Positions 17,003-24,799 of a DNA stretch of 50,570 nt are shown piece after piece. Under the pieces are notes generated by a model, which saw only the letters and a list, made by a program, of their open reading frames with translations, did not search any database and was not told where the DNA came from. Location: NCBI RefSeq assembly GCF_014698065.1, contig NZ_JACJSI010000048.1, positions 1 through 50,570 on the forward strand, written 5' to 3'. The DNA is from Nostoc flagelliforme FACHB-838 (GTDB lineage: Bacteria > Cyanobacteriota > Cyanobacteriia > Cyanobacteriales > Nostocaceae). The position numbers and the translations under genes were made by a program. Each line of letters opens with the position of its first letter. Positions within the stretch are counted from its first letter, which is position 1.

Positions 17003-18365
17003 ATGTTAAACAAAATCAACCATCAACGCCGCCGCTTTTTGGGCATTGCAGCCATGACCATTGCGACTACACAGCTCGGTCGATTCGGTTCTGCGATCGC
17101 AGAACCGAGCAATGTAAAACCAAAGGAGTCCACCACGACTCAACCTGGAACCGCGCAGTCCACCGACGCAACCGCAATCCGCCCCTTCCGCGTCAACATT
17201 TCAAAAGAAGCACTCGTCAACCTCCGTCGCCGCATTACAGCAACGCAATGGCCCGAAAAAGAAACTGTTACTGACCTGTCGCAGGGCCTACCGCTCCCAA
17301 CGATGCAGAAACTCGCGCGCTACTGGGCAACAGATTACGACTGGCGCAAGGTCGAGGCAAAGTTGAACACCTTGCCGCACTTCATCACCGAGATCGATGG
17401 ACTAGACATTCATTTCATTCATGTTCGATCAAGACACGAAAACGCGTTGCCGCTCATCGTCACGCACGGATGGCCCGGCTCGATCATTGAGCAGCTAAAG
17501 ATCATCGATCCATTGACTAATCCTACGGCACATGGAGGAAAAGCCGAGGACGCGTTCCATCTGGTGATTCCGTCGATGCCAGGCTACGGCTTCTCCGGTA
17601 AACCGACCACTACTGGTTGGGGTGTTGAGCGCATGGCACGTGCCTGGGACGTGTTGATGAAGCGGCTGGGCTACACCCGCTACGTCGCTCAGGGCGGCGA
17701 CTGGGTGGGGTGCGTTTGTCGTCGACCTGATGGGTGTGCAAGCACCTGCGGGATTGCTCGCCATCCACACCAACTATCCTGGGACAGTTCCAGCCGACGT
17801 CGACAAGGCGCTCGTGGCCGGCGAACCGCCTCCATCCGGTCTGTCGGCCGAGGAAACGCGCGCCTACAAGCAGTTGGACAGAACATTGAAGCACAGAGTC
17901 GCCTACGCCAAGTACATGGCGGCGCGCCCACAAACGTTGTACGGCATTGCGGATTCGCCCGTCGGTCTGGCTGCCTGGCTTCTCGATCACGATGATGCTG
18001 GCGGCCAGCCGGCCGCAGCGGTCGTCGCGGCTCTGAACCGAACTACGAGCGCCACAGGCGAACTGACGCGTGACGAGATCCTCGATAACATCACGCTCTA
18101 CTGGCTGACGAACACGGGAGTCTCCGCGTCTCGTCTCTATTGGGAATATAAGGGTGGCTTTTGGAACGCCAAGGGTGTCTCCATTCCAGTGGCTGTGAGT
18201 GTCTTTCCCGGCGAGGCATATCAGGCTCCGCGGAGTTGGACTGAGCGGGCTTATCCCAATCTCATCTACTACAACCGCGTGGAAAAAGGCGGACACTTCG
18301 CGGCATGGGAGCAGCCAATGATTTTTGCTCAGGAACTCAGGGCGGCGTTCCGATCGCTGCGCTGA
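17003..18365 (+). pseudogene. Tat-exported epoxide hydrolase, one-base frameshift
   Basis: Residues 1-32 form a Tat leader (QRRRFLGIAAMTIATTQL). An EHN domain follows (about residues 55-170, FRVNISKEALVNLRRRI), then the alpha/beta hydrolase core with HGWPGS and the nucleophile motif GGDW near residue 230. At about 17705-17712 one extra base (GGTGGGGTGCG) breaks the frame. The second half continues in the next frame from FVVDLMGVQAPAG to the C-terminal GGHFAAWEQP, ending at 18365. Without that base it would be one enzyme of about 450 residues, close to the intact copy at 24800. It could be a real pseudogene or a sequencing error. Confidence 0.85.
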
Positions 18366-18446
18366 ACCCCATATCAGATTCGGCTGATTGTAGGAAATCG
18401 GCTGTTACCGGAGATCATTATTATCACTTGACATGAGCAGTAAATT

Positions 18447-19433
18447 ATGAAAATTAAAGCCGCCGCCGTGCAGATCAGCCCCGTGCTGTATAGCCGGGAG
18501 GGTACCGTCGAGAAGGTCGTGAAAAAGATTCGTGAGCTGGGCCAACTTGGCGTTCAGTTCGCAACCTTCCCCGAGACCATCATTCCCTATTACCCCTACT
18601 TCTCCTATGTACTAGCCCCGTTCGCGTTGGCAAAGGAACATCTGCGGTTGCTTGAAGAGTCGGTTACGGTTCCGTCTGCTGAAACCCGGGCGATCGCCGA
18701 AGCCGCGAAGGAAGCAAACATGGTCGTTTCGATCGGCGTCAACGAGCGCGACGGCGGCTCAATCTACAATACGCAGCTTCTCTTCGACGCAGACGGTACG
18801 CTGCTCCAGCGCCGCCGCAAGCTTACGCCGACTTATAACGAGCGAATACTCTGGGGTCAGGGTGACGGCTCGGGTTTGCGTGCCATCGATAGTACCGTTG
18901 GGCGCATTGGACAACTTGCCTGCTGGGAGCATAACAATCCTTTGGCACGGTATGCGATGATCGCCGATGGTGAGCAAATCCACTCCGCGATGTATCCCGG
19001 ATCGTTCGCCGGCCCGCTGTTCGCAGAGCAAGCGGAAATTAACGTCCGCCAGCACGCCCTTGAATCCGCCTGCTTTGTCGTCTGTGCAACCGCGTGGCTA
19101 GATGCGGATCAGCAGGCTCAGATCATGAAGGACACGGGTTGCGCGATCGGGCCGATTTCTGGCGGCTGCTTCACCGCCATCGTGAATCCACAAGGACAGA
19201 TCATCGGCGAGCCGCTCAAAGCGGGTGAAGGTGAAGTAATTGCTGATCTTGACTTTGCCCAGATCGATGCCCGCAAGCGGCTCATGGATGCGCGCGGTCA
19301 TTACAGCCGCCCCGAACTGCTCAGTTTGCTGATTGATCGGACACCCACGTCGCCCGTCCATGAGCGCACCGCACACCCCAATGGTAATGGCTCGCACATG
19401 GTCGTCGAGGAGAGAACTGTCGAGGTTCTTTAA
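18447..19433 (+). CDS. Nitrilase (carbon-nitrogen hydrolase superfamily)
   Basis: The protein has 328 residues. The Glu-Lys-Cys triad is complete: E43 in TFPETIIPYYPYF, K125 in RRRKLTPTYNER and C159 in GQLACWEHNNPLARY. The YYPYF and CWEH-PLARY contexts are those of true nitrilases, which convert nitriles to acids and ammonia in the cytoplasm, and are close to the cyanobacterial nitrilase group. The partner genes of the known Nit1C cluster are not nearby. The start ATG at 18447 is conventional, but the RBS is weak. Confidence 0.9.
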   Translation: MKIKAAAVQISPVLYSREGTVEKVVKKIRELGQLGVQFATFPETIIPYYPYFSYVLAPFALAKEHLRLLEESVTVPSAETRAIAEAAKEANMVVSIGVNERDGGSIYNTQLLFDADGTLLQRRRKLTPTYNERILWGQGDGSGLRAIDSTVGRIGQLACWEHNNPLARYAMIADGEQIHSAMYPGSFAGPLFAEQAEINVRQHALESACFVVCATAWLDADQQAQIMKDTGCAIGPISGGCFTAIVNPQGQIIGEPLKAGEGEVIADLDFAQIDARKRLMDARGHYSRPELLSLLIDRTPTSPVHERTAHPNGNGSHMVVEERTVEVL

Positions 19434-19476
19434 TTCCATTGGATCTATCCGAACGCAACGACAGGGAGGTCAGTGC

Positions 19477-20568
19477 GTGTCTAAAAAAATCAATCATAAT
19501 CGCCGCTACTTTTTAACAACCATGCTTAAAACTATTGCTGCCACCCAGCTTGGCATGATCGGCTGCACCACACAGCAGGCTACGTCAGCAACGGCTGAGT
19601 TACCGATTGAAGGTGAACTGCCTTCTCTTGTCGGCGCGATCGCGTGGCTCAATTCACAGCCATTAACAGTTGACGAACTGCGTGGAAAAATCGTGCTGAT
19701 CAACTTCTGGACTTATACCTGCATCAATTGGCTGCGCCAACTCCCTTATGTTCGCGCGTGGGCTGAAAAATATAAGGATCAGGGACTAGTAGTAATTGGT
19801 ATACATACACCGGAGTTTGAATTCGAGAAGAATATTGATAATGTCCGCCGAGCCTCAACAGAAATGAAAATTGACTATCCGATCGCTGTAGATAACAATT
19901 ATGCGGTGTGGCGCGCTTTCGAGAACCATTATTGGCCAGCCCTTTATTTTATAGACACGCAAGGACGCATTCGTCATCACCAATTCGGCGAGGGCGAGTA
20001 CGAGCAATCGGAAAAAGTAATTCAACAGCTACTGTCTGAGCCCGGAACTAGCCGTGTCGGTCAGGGAATGGTCAAAGTCGATGCTCGCGGTTTTGAGGCT
20101 GCCGCCGATTGGAACAGCCTGAAATCGCCTGAAAACTACCTCGGCTACGAAAGAACGGAGAATTTTGCGTCTCCTGGCGGCGCGGTGTTAAACAAGCCTC
20201 GTTTATATACCGCCCCTCCGCAATTGAAACCTAATCAATGGGCACTTTCGGGCGATTGGACAATCGGAAGACAAGCTATTGTACTGAACAAGTCCGGGGG
20301 GCGGATCGCGTACCGCTTCCACGCGCGCGACCTTCATCTCGTCATGGGGCCAGTCGAGCGAGGAACGTCCGTGCGGTTTCGCGTGCTTGTAGATGGGCAG
20401 CCAGCAGTTGCGGCTCGCGGACTTGACATTGATGTTCGAGGCGAAGGCGCGGCTACCGAACAGCGGTTGTACCAACTGGTCCGACAACCGAAGCCTATCA
20501 CAGATCGACAGTTCGAGATTGAGTTTCTGGATTCTGGGGTAGAGGTTTTTGCGTTCACGTTCGGCTGA
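19477..20568 (+). CDS. TlpA/DipZ-like thioredoxin-fold protein with Tat-type lipoprotein leader and altered active site
   Basis: I start at GTG 19477 because GGGAGG lies 7 bases upstream and the product begins SKKINHNRRYFLTTMLKTI, the Tat-leader cassette used at 17003 and 23694. IGC near residue 30 is a possible lipobox. Residues about 35-190 are a TlpA-like fold, and residues about 230-363 are a beta-rich domain as in DipZ C-terminal regions. The active-site stretch FWTYTCINWLRQLPY has Trp where the family normally has the second Cys (CINC), so dithiol chemistry is lost. It lies 43 bp after the nitrilase, probably in one operon. The protein should be periplasmic or membrane-anchored. Confidence 0.82.
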   Translation: MSKKINHNRRYFLTTMLKTIAATQLGMIGCTTQQATSATAELPIEGELPSLVGAIAWLNSQPLTVDELRGKIVLINFWTYTCINWLRQLPYVRAWAEKYKDQGLVVIGIHTPEFEFEKNIDNVRRASTEMKIDYPIAVDNNYAVWRAFENHYWPALYFIDTQGRIRHHQFGEGEYEQSEKVIQQLLSEPGTSRVGQGMVKVDARGFEAAADWNSLKSPENYLGYERTENFASPGGAVLNKPRLYTAPPQLKPNQWALSGDWTIGRQAIVLNKSGGRIAYRFHARDLHLVMGPVERGTSVRFRVLVDGQPAVAARGLDIDVRGEGAATEQRLYQLVRQPKPITDRQFEIEFLDSGVEVFAFTFG

Positions 20569-20628
20569 TAACGCAAACAGATACGCCTTCGCAACAAGCG
20601 ACAAGAAAATGAACGCAAGGTAAATGAT

Positions 20629-21564
20629 ATGACGATGAAATCTCCACATGACACCCCAATCCTCGTAACCGGGGCGGCTGGCGATCTCGGTGCGATCGGC
20701 CGTAACCTTACCGCAATGCTGCTCGCCAAGGGGCATAAGGTGCGCGCCTTGGTTCGGCGGGAGGATGAACGCGCTGAAGGTCTGCGCCAGCTTGGTGCTG
20801 AGGTCGTCCAAGGCGATCTGACCGACCTTGCCTCGATGCACCGGGCGATCGAAGGGGTTGCGCGCATCTATTTTGGAATGTCGGTCTCGGCGGCTTATCT
20901 CGAAGCCACGGTCAACACCGCTGCGGTGGCGCGCCACCACGGTGTCGAGGTCTTTGTGAATATGTCGCAGATGACAGTGACGCAGATGAGCGTCACCGAA
21001 ACCACCCCGAGTCCGCAGCACAAGCTGCACTGGCTTGCAGAACAGGGATTGGCGTGGTCGGGGCTGCCTGTCGTCACGGTACGGCCGACAGTCTTCCTCG
21101 AAGGCTTCTTCCTGCGTCTCGCCGCTGCTGGCGTCCGGGACAGCGACGAACTGGCGCTGCCACTGGGTAACAGCAAGACCTCGCCTATCTCGGCTGTGGA
21201 TGTGGCGCGCGCCGTTTCTGTGATTCTCGACGACCCTGCCCCGCACATTGGTCATGTTTACAATCTGACCGGATTTGAGTCGGCCGATTTGAACCACTAC
21301 GCGCGCGTCTTTTCTGAGGCACTCGGTCGAACGCTCCGCTATCGTGACGTGCCGCTCTCCGGGTGGGTTAATACGCTTCGTGAGTTTGGGGTGCCAACGC
21401 ACCTCATCAACCACCTCGCGGTGATGGCCGAACTTCACGCGCAGGGGCGGTATGACCGGATGACGGATGACCTGTTCAAGCTTATCGGCAAGACACCGAC
21501 GAGCATGTACGACTTTGTGAAATTGCACGCTGCTGAATTCACGCTCAGTGAAGCCACGGCTTGA
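20629..21564 (+). CDS. NmrA-like NAD(P)-binding protein
   Basis: The protein has 311 residues of the atypical-SDR NmrA/HSCARG type. TGAAGDLGAIGRN at residues about 14-26 is the nucleotide loop, and VRPTVFLEGFFLRLAA near 160 matches the family. These proteins act as redox sensors or NAD(P)H-dependent reductases. The ATG at 20629 is preceded by GCAAGGTAAATG with AAGG as a modest RBS. Codons are more GC-rich than in the flanking core genes, which suggests transfer. Its 3' end overlaps the longest open frame of the next gene, but that gene's better start lies downstream. Confidence 0.87.
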   Translation: MTMKSPHDTPILVTGAAGDLGAIGRNLTAMLLAKGHKVRALVRREDERAEGLRQLGAEVVQGDLTDLASMHRAIEGVARIYFGMSVSAAYLEATVNTAAVARHHGVEVFVNMSQMTVTQMSVTETTPSPQHKLHWLAEQGLAWSGLPVVTVRPTVFLEGFFLRLAAAGVRDSDELALPLGNSKTSPISAVDVARAVSVILDDPAPHIGHVYNLTGFESADLNHYARVFSEALGRTLRYRDVPLSGWVNTLREFGVPTHLINHLAVMAELHAQGRYDRMTDDLFKLIGKTPTSMYDFVKLHAAEFTLSEATA

Positions 21565-21608
21565 AGGGCAAACCAAAAAAATCCAAAACTACTCAAAAGG
21601 AGGACACC

Positions 21609-22547
21609 GTGACTCAATCAGAAGTTACGCAACAAAACAGCGGGCAGGTATCTGATGGGGGTGTAATCGGGAGGAATGAACCCATGGCCGTCTCGTTGCA
21701 CACGTCCATCCAGCCGCGATTCCGCACCGTCGACGGGCTGTCCATCCGCTACGCCGAGAGCGAAGATCCGGGGCGAGGTGTACATGCCCTCCTCCTCAGC
21801 CCGTGGCCGGAGAGCCTGTATGCGTTCGAGCCGACGTGGGCGCGGCTTGCCGAGCACGCGCACCTCGTGGCGGTGGATCTCCCGGGCTTCGGACACTCCG
21901 AGCGCCGCGACGCGCTCATGTCCTCGCGCGCGATGGGCGAGTTCGTCGTGCGCGTCGCCGACGCGTTCGGGCTGGAGCAGCCGCACGTTGTCGGCCCCGA
22001 CATCGGCACCAGTGCCGCGCTCTTCGCCGCGACCCTCCACCCGGCGCGGCTACGCAGCCTCGTGGTCGGGAGCGGGGGCGCGGCAGTTCCGCTACAGCTG
22101 GACGGCGTGCTGAAGGAGTGGGTCGAGGCCCCCGACATTGAGCCGTACCGCCGCCTCGACGGGCGACAGATCGTCACCGCAGCGATCGCCAAGCTCGAGC
22201 GATACACGCCGACCGACGCCGCGCGCGAGGACTACCTCTCGTCCTACGAGGGCGAGCGGTTAGCCGAGTCGATGCGCTACGTGCGCGCGTATCCGACAGA
22301 GCTTCCCGACCTCGCTAGCCTGCTACCGACGATCCGGACGCCAGTGCTGATCGTTGCCGGTAGACGGGATCACGTCGTACCCCTGGTCAACGCGGAGTTT
22401 CTCCTCGAACGGCTGCCCGTGAGCAAACTCGCCGTCCTCGACGCGGGACACTTCACTTGGGAGGATGCCGCCGACGAGTACGCGGCGCTCGTCACACGCT
22501 GGTGGGACGAAGGTTACGCGGCTACCGTCCACCGAGCTGGCGACTGA
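21609..22547 (+). CDS. Alpha/beta hydrolase (epoxide hydrolase/dehalogenase-like), GC-rich
   Basis: The fold is clear: RFRTVDGLSIRYAE, LLLSPWPES (in place of HGWP), DLPGFGHSER, nucleophile elbow GPDIGTSAALF with Asp, the acid region AGRRDHVVP and the catalytic His AGHFTWED. An Asp nucleophile fits haloalkane dehalogenases and epoxide hydrolases rather than esterases. Two starts are possible: GTG 21609 (AAAAGGAGG 5 bases upstream, 312 residues) and ATG 21684 (GGGAGG upstream). The first 25 codons have local base composition while the body from 21684 is strikingly GC-rich, so a foreign gene seems joined to a local leader. Confidence 0.82.
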   Translation: MTQSEVTQQNSGQVSDGGVIGRNEPMAVSLHTSIQPRFRTVDGLSIRYAESEDPGRGVHALLLSPWPESLYAFEPTWARLAEHAHLVAVDLPGFGHSERRDALMSSRAMGEFVVRVADAFGLEQPHVVGPDIGTSAALFAATLHPARLRSLVVGSGGAAVPLQLDGVLKEWVEAPDIEPYRRLDGRQIVTAAIAKLERYTPTDAAREDYLSSYEGERLAESMRYVRAYPTELPDLASLLPTIRTPVLIVAGRRDHVVPLVNAEFLLERLPVSKLAVLDAGHFTWEDAADEYAALVTRWWDEGYAATVHRAGD

Positions 22548-22816
22548 ACTCTCCGACGAAGGTTCAAGAATTTCATTTGCACGCGTCGGGTTCACAGTTT
22601 CGAAGAACTCGATATTCCAGAACCTGTTGGAACTTGCCGGAGCTTGTGATGTCCCGGTGCGCTGGTTCTGCCGGACTGGAGTTTGCCACACCTGCGAGTG
22701 TGGGCTGATTTCCGGATCAGTGAAGTTATGATACCCAGCCGCTCGATGCTCCGGCGGTCGGGAATCGATTGATTTGCTGCTCGCGCCTGCAAGAAGACAC
22801 GGTAATCGATCTCTAG
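22536..22816 (+). pseudogene. 2Fe-2S ferredoxin-domain fragment of a MOSC-type protein, frameshifted
   Basis: The frame ending at 22731 reads ISFARVGFTVSKNSIFQNLL, then ACDVPVRWFCRTGVCHTCE: the plant-type 2Fe-2S motif with the clustered cysteines, as in the C-terminal domain of MOSC/oxidoreductase fusions. After a one-base insertion near 22728 the rest (YDTQPLDAPAVGNRLICCSR...VIDL, stop 22816) continues in the next frame and holds the last cluster Cys. The upstream MOSC and reductase domains are absent, so this is a fragment fused onto the hydrolase end. Confidence 0.72.
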
Positions 22817-22850
22817 AATGCCCGGCAGAAAATATTAAGAAGGATTTTAT

Positions 22851-23447
22851 ATGCGTTCTGACATTGTTCCAGGGGCCGTCTTCCCCGACTACGAACTGCC
22901 CGACCACACCGCAAAGCGCCGGAAGCTCTCCGAACTGCAAGGCCAACATCCGATGATTCTCGTCCTCAGCCGCGGAGGATACTGCCCCAAAGACCGCCGA
23001 CAGGCTGAAGGACTTGTCCAACTCCATCGTGAGCTTGAGGTTGGCTATTGCCGACTGGTCACGATTAGCACTGACAATATCACCGAGACGAATGAATATC
23101 GCAGTGGTGTCGGTGCCCACTGGCCTTTCCTCTCCGATGCGGGACGCAGAATCCAAAAAGACCTCGATATCGCCGAATACACAGACCCTCTCCACAATCC
23201 CATGATCCCCTACACGATTGTCCTCGAACCGGGTCTGGTCATTTATAAAATCTACATGGGCTACTGGTTCTTTGGGCGACCCACTCTCGAAGAACTCCGC
23301 CAAGACCTACGCGTCGTTCTCAGAAAATGCCGACTGGACTGGGACATTACAACACCTGAACTGAAAACGGCGTGGCAGGAAGAACGCAAAGAACTCTTCT
23401 ACCCATACGGCAAAACCTACGCCCAAACCCTCGGCGAACAGGATTAG
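22851..23447 (+). CDS. Peroxiredoxin-like (AhpC/TSA-type redoxin) protein
   Basis: The protein has 198 residues. The start GAVFPDYELPDHTAKRRKLS is a typical redoxin N-terminus. SRGGYCPKDRRQAEGL carries a single candidate peroxidatic Cys with the following Arg, and a thioredoxin-like core follows (VTISTDN, WPFLSDAGR, NPMIPYTIVLEPG). It probably reduces peroxides with an unknown electron donor, without a clear resolving Cys at the usual site. The ATG at 22851 follows AAGAAGGA. No export signal is seen. Confidence 0.82.
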   Translation: MRSDIVPGAVFPDYELPDHTAKRRKLSELQGQHPMILVLSRGGYCPKDRRQAEGLVQLHRELEVGYCRLVTISTDNITETNEYRSGVGAHWPFLSDAGRRIQKDLDIAEYTDPLHNPMIPYTIVLEPGLVIYKIYMGYWFFGRPTLEELRQDLRVVLRKCRLDWDITTPELKTAWQEERKELFYPYGKTYAQTLGEQD

Positions 23448-23486
23448 AAATGGATTTGAAAGAGCAGATGGCAAGGCAACCCGCGA

Positions 23487-23640
23487 AAGCTCTGGGACGG
23501 TCAGCGCCGAGCAGCAGTTGTAAGCACTTGGTATCAAACTCCCGGCGATGCCTTAGTCGTTCGGAGTCTATGTGGAAGCTATACAGACGGGCAATTTGCT
23601 GTTTCTGTGGACTGGACTCTCTGGTGGAATATCCTGATAG
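23487..23640 (+). pseudogene. RidA (YjgF/UK114)-family gene remnant
   Basis: In one frame the sequence reads SAEQQL-stop-ALGIKLPAMP-stop-SFGVYVEAIQTGNLLFL, which is the N-terminal pattern of RidA-family proteins (LGI.LP..P...G.Y...V.TGNLLFLSG). Two in-frame stops and loss of the C-terminal half make it non-functional. It lies between the peroxiredoxin gene and the next Tat-leader cassette. Confidence 0.65.
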
Positions 23641-23693
23641 AGTTTTGTCGCCGGCTAAAACAAGTTGAGTTGAATCCAATTGGAAAAAGATAA

Positions 23694-24746
23694 ATGTCTG
23701 AAAAAATCAACTATCAACGCCGCCGCTTTTTGGGCACTGTGGCCGTGACCATTGCGACTACACAGCTAGGTATATTCGGTTCTGCGATCGCACAGTCGAG
23801 CAAAACAAAACCAGCAGTTCTGTCCACGACTAAGCCGGGGACAAACACGTCGTTCGGCTCACTAAAGCAGATCGATGCTGGTGTGCTGAATGTCGGATAC
23901 GCTGAAACTGGTCGCGCGAATGGCCATCCAGTAATCCTCCTGCATGGATGGCCCTACGACATTCATAGCTATGTCGATGTCGCTCCTTTGTTAGCATCGG
24001 CGGGGTACCGGGTGATCGTTCCATATCTGCGCGGCTATGGCACAACGCGCTTTCTTTCGAGCGAGACGTTCCGCAATGGGCAGCAGTCAGCGATCGCTGT
24101 CGATATTATCGCGCTGATGGATGCGCTCAAGATCGAGAAGGCGATCCTCGCTGGTTATGATTGGGGGGCGCGAACAGCCAACATTATCGCGGCACTCTGG
24201 CCGGAACGCTGCAAGGCACTCGTCTCCGTGAGTGGTTATTTGATCGGCAGCCTTGAAGCCAACAAGACACCGCTACCGCCGCAGGCCGAACTCGAATGGT
24301 GGTATCAATTTTATTTTGCGACGGAGCGAGGCCGCGCCGGCTACGACAAATATCGGCATGACTTTAACAAGCTTATCTGGCAGCTCGCCTCGCCGCAATG
24401 GCGCTTCGATGACGCGACGTTTGAGCGTAGTGCCGCATCCTTTAACAATCCGGATCACGTCGGTATCGTCATCCATAACTACCGCTGGCGGCTCGGCCTA
24501 GCCAAAGGTGAGTCGAAGTATGACGAGATTGAGAAGCGGCTCGCCACAGCCCCTGCGATCGCCGTACCCACTATCACGCTGGAGGGTGACGCTAACGGCG
24601 CGCCACACCCAGATGCCAGTACCTACGCAAAGAAATTCTCGAGCAAATACGCACACCGGATCATCAAGGGCGGTGTCGGTCACAACCTGCCGCAAGAAGC
24701 ACCGCGGGAGTTTGCCAAGGCCATCGTCGAAGTTGACGGTTACTGA
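23694..24746 (+). CDS. Tat-exported alpha/beta hydrolase
   Basis: The protein has 350 residues. Residues 1-35 form the Tat leader cassette (KINYQRRRFLGTVAVTIATT, then an AIAQSS-like cleavage region). The mature part is an epoxide hydrolase/haloacetate dehalogenase-like hydrolase: LLHGWPYD oxyanion region near residue 82, nucleophile elbow AGYDWGART with Asp near 155, and C-terminal His in GGVGHNLPQEAP. The start is supported by conserved upstream sequence (TGAATCCAATTGGAAAAAGATAA) seen before the other copies of the leader. It should act in the periplasm. It is followed after 53 bp by the second epoxide hydrolase, with which it likely forms an operon. Confidence 0.87.
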   Translation: MSEKINYQRRRFLGTVAVTIATTQLGIFGSAIAQSSKTKPAVLSTTKPGTNTSFGSLKQIDAGVLNVGYAETGRANGHPVILLHGWPYDIHSYVDVAPLLASAGYRVIVPYLRGYGTTRFLSSETFRNGQQSAIAVDIIALMDALKIEKAILAGYDWGARTANIIAALWPERCKALVSVSGYLIGSLEANKTPLPPQAELEWWYQFYFATERGRAGYDKYRHDFNKLIWQLASPQWRFDDATFERSAASFNNPDHVGIVIHNYRWRLGLAKGESKYDEIEKRLATAPAIAVPTITLEGDANGAPHPDASTYAKKFSSKYAHRIIKGGVGHNLPQEAPREFAKAIVEVDGY

Positions 24747-24799
24747 TTGGGTTTAGCCTAAGTTATAAAACGGACAATTTGCAGCAAAGAGAAAACACT

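Noticed and set aside
18447..19433. Membership in the Nit1C nitrilase gene cluster
   Set aside because: The usual partners (radical SAM, GNAT, AIR synthase-like and others) are absent from the neighbourhood.
20203..21576. 457-codon minus-strand open frame opposite the NmrA-like gene
   Set aside because: It is a GC-driven shadow of the plus-strand gene, which has clear Rossmann motifs; the antisense product has no family pattern.
21618..23303. Several long plus- and minus-strand frames over the GC-rich hydrolase and the peroxiredoxin gene
   Set aside because: High GC removes stop codons in other frames; only one frame in each segment shows fold motifs.
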